A stretch of 64,000 nucleotides of DNA from Pseudoalteromonas citrea (GTDB lineage: Bacteria > Pseudomonadota > Gammaproteobacteria > Enterobacterales > Alteromonadaceae), in NCBI RefSeq assembly GCF_000238375.3, contig NZ_AHBZ03000012.1, positions 668,537 through 732,536 of the forward strand, given 5' to 3'. Position 1 is the first letter of the stretch; every line of letters begins with the position of its first letter. The translations under genes were made by a program, and so were the position numbers. Below, one piece after another: positions 30,293 through 38,072 of this stretch. A model generated the notes under the pieces. The model was given only the letters and a program-made list of their open reading frames with translations, searched no databases and had not been told where the DNA came from.

Positions 30293-33200
30293 CTACATAT
30301 ATTTTATTTTACGGTTATCAAAAGCCGGCATAGTCCCTTCCAGTACATCAACTACTTTATTATTAATAACACTGCACTCAACCGCTCCTGATATATAACT
30401 AATATTATGGCTATCAGAACGAGCAAATTCACAGTGAATTATTTGCTCAGCATCACAAACAACTGCTAAATTGGGGTTATGAGTAACCATGATTATTTGT
30501 CTTTTTTTCTTCGCTTCTGTTAACACCGGAACCAGTAAACTAACAATCGTTTCATTATCTAAATTCTCTTCTGGTTGATCTAGAATGATTGGTTTATTGC
30601 CCTTATCAACTAATAGGTAGAAAATAAGAAGTAAAGCTCCTCTTTGCCCTGGTGAAAGCTGTCCTATTTGTGCACCTTGGAACATCAAAGTGTACCTAGG
30701 ATCTAAGTATTCTAATCCAAATATAAAATCATAAACTTCATTAACCGTCCTGTCTTTTTTCAATAAAGACTCAACACCAGGTAATTTTGAAGTAGCTTCA
30801 AGTTTATCATGCAATTCTTTAACAAACTCAAGAAGAGTAGTCTTATCACTAATATCGTACTTATCCATCATATCTTTTAGTACAGATAAACTTTCACTAT
30901 CTCCTCTAAACTCACCTGTTGTTTGTTTTACAAGTGCAAACAGCTTACTGTAGACAAGATCTGGAGTTGTTTTTATCTCAGCTTTGAACTGTAGTTTATA
31001 CTCATCGCGTATAAGTGCATTATTCTGAATCAGTTCTTGTACAGGGTTAAAAAGAGTTTCTCTACTTATTCGTTGTTCATCTAATCGATCAAAAATTTGT
31101 TCAGTAATACTCAAGCGTTGAGTCTGTAATTCAGCTCTATTGGCAGGTAATTCATCCAACTGTTCAAGTCTATGCTTTAACCCCTCTAGAGTATCAGGTA
31201 AATCTTTTGAACCGACAATCCCTACTTCTTTTTCTTTCCAAATTTTTAACAATTCTAAATATTGCTGATAAGTCTGCTGTGGCCCATTTAATTTAGCATT
31301 TAATGGCCCTCTCCTATCTTTCAGAATGACCATTTCGGCATCAAGTTCTAGATTAGTCCCCTTAATACTTTGACTTCTTGCTTCAATAAACTCAGCTATT
31401 TCTATTAACTTTTGCTCATTTACTTCTAATGCAATTAACGCTTCAACTTCCACGCCCAAAGTTGCAGCATCATTTGTATACTCTGTTTTAAATTGAGTAA
31501 TAGAGCGTTTGACAACATCAACACCTTCATTAATATTTAAATAAGCTTTATTCTTTACAGCAAGTTGGGTCAATTCAACTTTATTAACTTCCAGTTGACT
31601 TACAATAGCTTCAATTTTACGTGCAATTTCAGTCAATTCATCAGAGGCTTTTTGCTGTTCTTCCGATAGCTCATTAGTCGGCTCAGGCACTTCTTCAGGC
31701 TTCACTTTGATATGTTCTTGGAGCAACCTGTTCTTTTGAACTAATTGTTCATCGATTGCTCTTCGAGTTTCATCCGACATTTGTCCTTCAATAGATGATA
31801 TCTGTCGATTAACCTTATGTAGCGCCCCCCTTAGACTATCAAATTGACTTCTTAATGCGCTTTCTTGCTCCTCGATAAGTTGGTCGAAGTTGTGAGCACC
31901 TAACCTAGTAGCATCATCTGCATGGGAAAAAATAACAGATCTTAATTCTTGTTCAAAAGAATCTGACTGCCCAGAAACGTGAGCATTACATAACTCTTCA
32001 AAGTGCCCTTGTGGTATATACTTCACATACTCAACATTTTCACTTGCAGGATCCTCGTTTAAGTTTTTTTCTAAAACTTGCCCATCACCCCAAATTGCCT
32101 TTGCGATAAAATGTTTCGCAGGCTCTCCAGTTTTACCTCTAAAACGATTTTTCTTTAAAAATGAAAAATGGTGACTTTGCTTAGAGTTTCCTAATAATGC
32201 AATAATATCTGCTAAAGCACTTTTACCACTACCTTTGTTACCAATAATAGCAACTAAGTCATCATTTAAAGTTAATTCAGTATTTTCTAGCCATCGTTCA
32301 TGAAATGCTGACTGCGGATCTTTTATTACTTCAAGTTTATCTATAAATATGCTTTTATTTTCTCTGACCAACTGTACTTTTGGAGGAATAGCTCCAACAA
32401 AAGAGCGTTTTGCAGGTTCTTTTATTGCCTGTTGTAATCCTTGAAAAGTAGGATTAGCTTTTATCCAAGTAATTTTCCCTGACGGATAATCGCCGTAGCC
32501 ACGACGATCATTGTTACCTTGGACACCAGTAAACTGATGAGCATCACTCCCAGAAACAGCTAACCTTGGAGTATTTCCCAAAGCACTCTGAAAGTCACTT
32601 ACCCACTTTTTATTTGTTTCTGTTTCTACTCCTGCGAAAGCAGCACAAAGGTCAGGAGTTCTAGTTTCAAAAATAGGAGATGTATCAAAAAGGCCTAAGA
32701 CATATGCATAGTGCTCTTGCCATTTAACTTCAGCTAAACCATCGTTTGTATTAAAAGGCATAAAACCTAAGGCCATATTGTTAGGTACGCTCATAAGTGC
32801 TTTCTTATAGCTTTCGCAAGTTATCTCAGCGATCATGGATCCAGCTTGAAGTGCTTTGTCATCAAAGTCATCAACTTCAGATTTATCAAAGCCTTTCGTA
32901 CGCAAAAGATCCGAACCAACATCTCGTGCTAAAGACCGTAATGAATAATCAGATAATGGCCGATCAATCAACGCAATATTTAGCCCTGATCGAAAATCAC
33001 GTAAAACTTGATCATCTATTTCATTTGAAAAAAGTACATGAGCATTAAGACGACCTTCCATAGGGGCAACTAGTCTTAACTCAATTCCTGGAAAAACTAC
33101 TTTTTCTAATTTTGGAGCATCATCTTGTGTTAAACGATGCTTTAGGGCAAACCAACCATCAAACGTCCAATAATCCATAATTGCAAATACTGTTGGTTCA

Positions 33201-33364
33201 GCTGCATTAAGGGCATTGATCATTTCATCGATTAACGGTGCATTTTCAGGTGAACAAGGGTCACCATTAAATTTTTGACCATTCCAATGAAATGAAGCAG
33301 GTGTATGGATATGCAGATCCCATTGTCGCCATTCAGACCCGTTGGGGTATTTACTATTACTCAT
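30293..33364 (-). CDS. TrlF/Ppl-like protein: PHP phosphoesterase fused to SMC-type ATPase
   Basis: 1023 aa. The N-terminal PHP metal-dependent phosphoesterase domain has His18 and His20 in DLHIHTPAS, and later metal ligands in SGSDAHQF (about 270). The ATPase part has Walker A GNKGSGKS (about 375), a long coiled coil (about 480-760), signature LSPGQRG (about 903) and Walker B PIILDQPEENLD (about 926). PHP-plus-ATPase proteins called Ppl protect against phages in published screens, and TrlF is the PGAP name for similar proteins. Anti-phage activity here is inferred. The ATG at 33364 has AAGGA six bases upstream; the TTG before it is unlikely. It is the leftmost gene of the island. Confidence 0.82.
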   Translation of the reverse strand: MSNSKYPNGSEWRQWDLHIHTPASFHWNGQKFNGDPCSPENAPLIDEMINALNAAEPTVFAIMDYWTFDGWFALKHRLTQDDAPKLEKVVFPGIELRLVAPMEGRLNAHVLFSNEIDDQVLRDFRSGLNIALIDRPLSDYSLRSLARDVGSDLLRTKGFDKSEVDDFDDKALQAGSMIAEITCESYKKALMSVPNNMALGFMPFNTNDGLAEVKWQEHYAYVLGLFDTSPIFETRTPDLCAAFAGVETETNKKWVSDFQSALGNTPRLAVSGSDAHQFTGVQGNNDRRGYGDYPSGKITWIKANPTFQGLQQAIKEPAKRSFVGAIPPKVQLVRENKSIFIDKLEVIKDPQSAFHERWLENTELTLNDDLVAIIGNKGSGKSALADIIALLGNSKQSHHFSFLKKNRFRGKTGEPAKHFIAKAIWGDGQVLEKNLNEDPASENVEYVKYIPQGHFEELCNAHVSGQSDSFEQELRSVIFSHADDATRLGAHNFDQLIEEQESALRSQFDSLRGALHKVNRQISSIEGQMSDETRRAIDEQLVQKNRLLQEHIKVKPEEVPEPTNELSEEQQKASDELTEIARKIEAIVSQLEVNKVELTQLAVKNKAYLNINEGVDVVKRSITQFKTEYTNDAATLGVEVEALIALEVNEQKLIEIAEFIEARSQSIKGTNLELDAEMVILKDRRGPLNAKLNGPQQTYQQYLELLKIWKEKEVGIVGSKDLPDTLEGLKHRLEQLDELPANRAELQTQRLSITEQIFDRLDEQRISRETLFNPVQELIQNNALIRDEYKLQFKAEIKTTPDLVYSKLFALVKQTTGEFRGDSESLSVLKDMMDKYDISDKTTLLEFVKELHDKLEATSKLPGVESLLKKDRTVNEVYDFIFGLEYLDPRYTLMFQGAQIGQLSPGQRGALLLIFYLLVDKGNKPIILDQPEENLDNETIVSLLVPVLTEAKKKRQIIMVTHNPNLAVVCDAEQIIHCEFARSDSHNISYISGAVECSVINNKVVDVLEGTMPAFDNRKIKYM

Positions 33365-33732
33365 CAATCGTCCTTATTTTAAGCTATTAACCTTATTCAA
33401 GTATTTGTAACTGTAATCATCACGTTGAGTCTAAGTATCGAAACTATCTGTCATTGAAATTTAGAACCAAAAGGGATGATTACATATATAATGAATATTA
33501 CGGGACACCTAAAAACAAAGCAAACTAATAAAGCTTTAAATCAATAACTTACAAACACAGTAGAAACAACATAAATTTCTTATTCTATAAGATGCAAACC
33601 GTCATTTATCAGCAGTTAAATATCAGTCAAATACTACCAATTTAAAAATAATTAAAGATATAACTATTTTTATAATTGTAAAATTGGTTATATCGTGTAC
33701 TATAGAACTCAAATTCAAATGAGGTTAAATTT
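33365..33732. other. AT-rich divergent intergenic region
   Basis: 368 bases between the divergent trlF-like gene and the 94-aa gene. There is no gene. It is very AT-rich, and one possible promoter towards the plus strand is listed separately. No clear operator palindrome was seen. Confidence 0.6.
33676..33703 (+). promoter_or_regulatory. Possible sigma-70 promoter of the 94-aa cargo gene
   Basis: TTGTAA (33676-33681) and TACTAT (33698-33703) with a 16-bp spacer, 30 bases before the start codon, followed by a GAGG ribosome site. In such AT-rich sequence this could be chance. Confidence 0.35.
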
Positions 33733-34017
33733 ATGACTGTTAAAAAAAGATATCGAATCGCACTAGAAACTAAGTTAGATCAACTACATCATCAAGGATA
33801 TACAATTTTTGAACGTTGGGAACTACTCGCTTGGTTTAATAAAGAAAGACTCACAAATGTTGTCTGGAGAGAGATACAAGACTCATGGGAAGAAATTTTT
33901 GGTTTAGAAGAGGGGCAGAAACCATTACAAGTTATTAAATGTGATTTAACTACATCCCCTCAAACCTTTATTGTAATTCAAGCTGACCGAATTGAAGAGA
34001 TGAATGATTTAGTTTAG
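33733..34017 (+). CDS. Uncharacterised 94-aa cargo protein
   Basis: Not recognised. A short mixed-charge, soluble protein (KKRYRIALETKLDQLHHQGY, followed by WELLAWFNKERLTN; strongly aromatic in the middle) with no signal peptide or membrane helix. The ATG has GAGG eight bases upstream. It lies upstream of the PD-(D/E)XK-like gene (129-base gap, same strand) and divergent from the TrlF/Ppl-like gene. It could be a regulator, immunity protein or DNA-binding partner of either neighbour. Confidence 0.6.
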   Translation: MTVKKRYRIALETKLDQLHHQGYTIFERWELLAWFNKERLTNVVWREIQDSWEEIFGLEEGQKPLQVIKCDLTTSPQTFIVIQADRIEEMNDLV

Positions 34018-34146
34018 TTAACAGGCCTCATCAAGGTTTTTCACGAATCAAATCGACAGTGTGCGCCTCTTACAATTCCAATTATAGCCTGCGACTTTGT
34101 GCCGTTTATAACTGCGCTATCTTATTAAAAACTGGAGTTATCTACA

Positions 34147-34956
34147 TTGAATGCAAAGCTTCCATCTAGACTATTTAGGCTTAATCGGGTAGCTAAAGCT
34201 ATAGATGACACTATCTTATCTCACTACCAGACTGACAATAGGTATAACTTCATAAGGAATGCTGTTCCTTGTTTAAATATACAACCAAAACCAACGGCTT
34301 TTAAAGAAATATCCAAAGTTCTCTATGTAAATGACATACAACCTCCTGTATCTAAACAAGGACACGACTCTAAATTAGTTCTTGGTGCTACAGGTGAGGC
34401 TTTAACAGAGTTATTGTTCAAGCCTATACCTGAAACAAAATCTAATAACCGAGGGTTTGATTTAAATATAGGTGGAGGTTTGATTGAAGTTAAAAGCACC
34501 GTGGAAAGAAGCATTTCAATGAGTAATGTTCAGTACAAAACTGCTAATTACTTGGTAGTGCATATTTATGATAAGTATAACGATAAATACATGCACTCTT
34601 GTATGATACCTATGGCGATTTTAAGAAAAATAAAAGGGGAAAAAAAAGGAAGAGTGTCTGTTAACATTTATATCGAAAGCTGGGTGGGTTTCTTTAAAAT
34701 TTCTCCGATTAGAATATCCAAATTTTTTGAAATGAGAACACGCTATATTGAGGGTGAATCTCGTAGTATTGTTCAAGTGATTAATCAATCGATCATGAAT
34801 AAGCCTATAGAGGGTAATAATATCCATGTAAAAGCTATATTTTTGATGCACAGTAAATTTAATTCATGGAAATGGGAATTACACTTCGCTTATTATGAAT
34901 ATTTTTTTAAAAATAAATTAGATTGGGTTTACTCTCACGACTGCCTGAAAAAATAA
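34147..34956 (+). CDS. Putative PD-(D/E)XK-nuclease-fold protein
   Basis: 269 aa. A run with the geometry of this nuclease superfamily is visible: helix GEALTELLF with Glu84, then Asp105 in RGFDLNIGG, and Glu114/Lys116 in LIEVKST (D-x8-E-V-K). The remainder matches no family I know. The start is TTG (34147), supported by GGAG with a 9-base spacer; no ATG lies near. It is AT-rich and convergent with the helicase gene (37-base gap). As island cargo next to a Ppl-like gene, a role in attacking foreign DNA is plausible but unproven. Confidence 0.6.
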   Translation: MNAKLPSRLFRLNRVAKAIDDTILSHYQTDNRYNFIRNAVPCLNIQPKPTAFKEISKVLYVNDIQPPVSKQGHDSKLVLGATGEALTELLFKPIPETKSNNRGFDLNIGGGLIEVKSTVERSISMSNVQYKTANYLVVHIYDKYNDKYMHSCMIPMAILRKIKGEKKGRVSVNIYIESWVGFFKISPIRISKFFEMRTRYIEGESRSIVQVINQSIMNKPIEGNNIHVKAIFLMHSKFNSWKWELHFAYYEYFFKNKLDWVYSHDCLKK

Positions 34957-34993
34957 TCAATAAATGCTTTGAGCTACATTATATGAATAATTA

Positions 34994-37234
34994 TTATTCA
35001 TTTGTTCTGTTAACTGTTAAGTCAATACGCTCTCGCAAAAATGTTTTCCTATTGAGGGCTATTGAACCTCGCTTTATAGCTTGTGCCACTAATGTCTGGT
35101 ATCCCATTAATACTAACCTTTCACTGGGTCTAGTCGATGCTGTATAAAGTAAAGTTTGGTCGATCATGGCTTCAGATTCTTGAGGGAGCATAACAAAGCA
35201 TGTCGGCCACTGTGAGCCTTGTGATTTATGTATTGTAATAGCATAACCAAGGTGCAACTTCTCCAATAGTTCCGCAGTTACATTGATCAAAACATTATTC
35301 ACTTCGATAATAGCAACAACGCCATCATCGGGATGCTCAGAAACCTCAACAATGACTCCTAAATCACCGTTTCTAAGATCTGCATCTTCATCATAGTTGT
35401 TTGCAATTACGAGCACAGGATCACCTTCTAATAAGCGTGAACCCGTTGACGTAATCCAAGGAATCCAGCCTCGTAGTGAGTCTTGGAAATAAATTGCTTG
35501 TCTATCATTACCAATGGATTCTTGAAGCTCTGTGTTTAGGTTATCAACACCAAACTCTCCCTTTCTAATAGGTGATAAAATAATACTTTGTTCAATACCT
35601 CCAGATTCACGCCAGAGTGCTATTAGCCTGCTGATGGTTGGGCTTGCTTCAAGCGAGCAATCACTACTTTCTTTCAAAGTGTTTTTAGTCGACTGAGGGA
35701 GCTGCAACAATCTGTTTCTAACAGCGGTCGAAAACCTGTGTATGTCACTTTCTTTACTCTGCCGCTTAACCTGAGTTAAGTTAAAAAATGGTATTTGTGT
35801 ATCTGTTAAAGCGTGGAATACTAATCCATTACCTACAGGTGGTAACTGAGCTGTATCACCTACAAAGATCACTCTTGAAGCATCAGGGAGTAAGCCGATT
35901 AATCTATACATCGACAAAAGATCCACCATTGAAGATTCATCAATGACTAATAATATTTGTTCCGGTAATTTGGGCTTATTATCACCTAGGTGCTCACCAA
36001 TAAACTTTGCAATGGTCTTGGCTGGTCTTTGGGTGCTTTCCGCCATACGTTGCGCTGCACGGCCTGCTAATGCCACTTGATAACACTCTACTCCCTCTGC
36101 AACCCTGTCATAAACTCCTAAAACGGCTTTAAGTATGGTTGTTTTACCAGTACCTGCACCACCTGATATACCGCACACAGGGGATATCACGGCACCAATA
36201 ATAGCGTCTCGCTGGTCATCAGTTAGGTTAAAGTCCAATGTTCTCTCATAATCAGTTAATGCTTCTTGCACTAATTCCCTTGATAAGCCAATTTCCCAAC
36301 CAGCGAGTAAGCAACAATCACCAGCTTCTCTTTGATGTGCATCGACAATAAATTGAGCAATAGCAGCTTCCATCAAGGCTTTGCCATAAACTTGATAACC
36401 TCTAGTAACCTTTACTAAAAGTCCTTGTTCACAGGCTATTTCACCAACATTTTTAGGAGTAGCAGACTTCATGAGCTTGGCATATTCACTGTGAAGTTCA
36501 TCATTTGAGATTACCGTTGAGCCTGTTTTGTTTGCATGGTTAATAGCTGCATATTGAGCTATACCAGCAACAACGACTTCATCTTGCAAGGTAAAACCTA
36601 GCTTTAACGCCAATTGTGATACCTGTTCGAATGACGCTCCCATTGCCACTAACAGAAATGGGTGCTCTTTAACTTTATCTATGGCCTCTTCACCGAATAT
36701 TGTTACTAGTTTTTCGCCAAAACCTAGTGGTAAGTTCTGTTCTTCAAGCCAGTTAATCGTGTTAAAAAGAGCCTCGCTAGGCCAACTATCGAGTAGGTCT
36801 TTAACACGGCTTTCTGTCATACCAGCGATGTTTAGTAGTGCTTCTGTGTCCTGTGCTTCAATAAGGTGCGCTAGTTTCTTAAGTCGAACAAGTCGGTTTG
36901 CAATAACACTGCCGATACCTTTGATGTTGTTGCTTATCCAGCGAGATAAAATTCTGCCTGATGGCCTTAAAAATTTAATGTTTGCCGCATCAATGGTGTA
37001 TTCACTTAAAGGAAAGTCATTTATAGTAAAATGATTAAGACGTTCTTTACCTGAGACTTCCCATAAGCTACCTGCTGTAGCCGTATCTTTGGCGTGTTCT
37101 GGAAACTTAACAACTGTTGTTTTATCTCGCTTTTTGATAGAACCATCAGTATTGATAAGATCAACTGTTGTGTAAGAGTTTGCTCGTTGCTTTTTAACTT
37201 GAATAATTTGGCGTAGATGGACAACTTCATTCAT
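34994..37234 (-). CDS. RecD2-like superfamily 1 DNA helicase
   Basis: 746 aa. N-terminal helix-hairpin-helix stretch (NNIKGIGSVIANRL, LNIAGMTESRVKDLL), then Walker A GGAGTGKTT (about 360), Walker B LVIDESSM (about 430), motif III GDTAQLPPVGNG, motif V GYAITIHKSQGSQW and motif VI LYTASTRP. This is the RecD2/TraI-like 5'-3' helicase layout, although RecBCD is absent here. Its ATG overlaps the preceding small gene (ATGA), so it belongs to the recombinase operon and probably processes the element's DNA. Confidence 0.85.
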   Translation of the reverse strand: MNEVVHLRQIIQVKKQRANSYTTVDLINTDGSIKKRDKTTVVKFPEHAKDTATAGSLWEVSGKERLNHFTINDFPLSEYTIDAANIKFLRPSGRILSRWISNNIKGIGSVIANRLVRLKKLAHLIEAQDTEALLNIAGMTESRVKDLLDSWPSEALFNTINWLEEQNLPLGFGEKLVTIFGEEAIDKVKEHPFLLVAMGASFEQVSQLALKLGFTLQDEVVVAGIAQYAAINHANKTGSTVISNDELHSEYAKLMKSATPKNVGEIACEQGLLVKVTRGYQVYGKALMEAAIAQFIVDAHQREAGDCCLLAGWEIGLSRELVQEALTDYERTLDFNLTDDQRDAIIGAVISPVCGISGGAGTGKTTILKAVLGVYDRVAEGVECYQVALAGRAAQRMAESTQRPAKTIAKFIGEHLGDNKPKLPEQILLVIDESSMVDLLSMYRLIGLLPDASRVIFVGDTAQLPPVGNGLVFHALTDTQIPFFNLTQVKRQSKESDIHRFSTAVRNRLLQLPQSTKNTLKESSDCSLEASPTISRLIALWRESGGIEQSIILSPIRKGEFGVDNLNTELQESIGNDRQAIYFQDSLRGWIPWITSTGSRLLEGDPVLVIANNYDEDADLRNGDLGVIVEVSEHPDDGVVAIIEVNNVLINVTAELLEKLHLGYAITIHKSQGSQWPTCFVMLPQESEAMIDQTLLYTASTRPSERLVLMGYQTLVAQAIKRGSIALNRKTFLRERIDLTVNRTNE

Positions 37235-37659
37235 AACTTGAATCCTGCTGCACCTGATTGAATTAACATTTGCTGCTTTTTAAACTTGGTCAGTTCACGT
37301 TGAAGTTGCCTATTTTCAGCTTCTAATTCTGCAATCCGTTGTGACAGTGCATTGTTGCTCACTGACACCATACCAGATTGCTTTTCAGCTCTTTCTCTTG
37401 CAGATTCATGAGATTTTTTATCCTCATCAATTTTACGAAACCAATAACTATCTGCTTCTTCAATAAGCGATCTTACAGCCTTGTTTTGTGTACACACTGA
37501 CTTAGCGAAGCCAAGTTCTTCAGCTAATACTCTACGATTTATTTTGCCGCTATATTCGTACTCATGCCAATCCCTAGCTGCGTTGCGCTCATCAACCCAA
37601 GCTTGTACTAGCTTAATATTATCTTGGGCAATCTGTTGCCCATTTTTTCCTTTGCTCAT
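37231..37659 (-). CDS. Small coiled-coil protein of the recombinase operon (VPA1267-like)
   Basis: 142 aa, charged and helical; C-terminal coiled coil (NNALSQRIAELEAENRQLQR). An N-terminal part (WHEYEYSGKINRRVLAEELG, then FAKSVCTQN) could be a helix-turn-helix. It overlaps gmtX and the helicase by 4 bases each. Similar small genes sit at this place in GMT islands (the name VPA1267 family is from memory). It may be a DNA-binding accessory factor like TnpC of Tn554. Confidence 0.65.
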   Translation of the reverse strand: MSKGKNGQQIAQDNIKLVQAWVDERNAARDWHEYEYSGKINRRVLAEELGFAKSVCTQNKAVRSLIEEADSYWFRKIDEDKKSHESARERAEKQSGMVSVSNNALSQRIAELEAENRQLQRELTKFKKQQMLIQSGAAGFKL

Positions 37660-38072
37660 CTTCTATCAACCTCAGGTAAAGGCTTATCGAGCTGTTTATT
37701 TAAAAGCTTCATATCAACATTAGGCATCATATAAGCGTTATGTTGCCAACGGACAAACTGTTCTAGCAATTTTTCGTTTTGCTTTTCTAAACGTTCAACT
37801 TTAGCTTCAAGCGTTGCTATTTGCTGTTTAGCAAAATCAAGCGTTATGTCTTTTTCTTCATCTTTTACTGACTCTTTAAGGCTGTCTTTTCTATCGTTGA
37901 ATGCTTCTACTAAAGCAGGGTAGGAAAGTAGTGTATGCCTACTAATCTTTTCTTCTCCAAGCACCTTTGCAAGCTGCTCAGCAAAACTATTCCATGTTAA
38001 CTTCCCTGACCATTTATCAAGCTCGTAAAGTGCTAGCGGAAGTGTTTTCTCAGTAATTATTTTTTTAGGCAT
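37656..38072 (-). CDS. gmtX: Small helical protein, GmtX-like
   Basis: 138 aa from the ATG at 38072 (MPKKIITEKTLPLALYELDK), which overlaps the previous stop by 8 bases; a longer start adds 14 unlikely residues. An N-terminal part (LTWNSFAEQLAKVLGEEKIS, then RHTLLSYPAL) looks like a small DNA-binding domain, followed by a coiled coil (TLEAKVERLEKQNEKLLEQF). The position and size match the third GMT protein; the name is assigned by gene order. Confidence 0.6.
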   Translation of the reverse strand: MPKKIITEKTLPLALYELDKWSGKLTWNSFAEQLAKVLGEEKISRHTLLSYPALVEAFNDRKDSLKESVKDEEKDITLDFAKQQIATLEAKVERLEKQNEKLLEQFVRWQHNAYMMPNVDMKLLNKQLDKPLPEVDRR

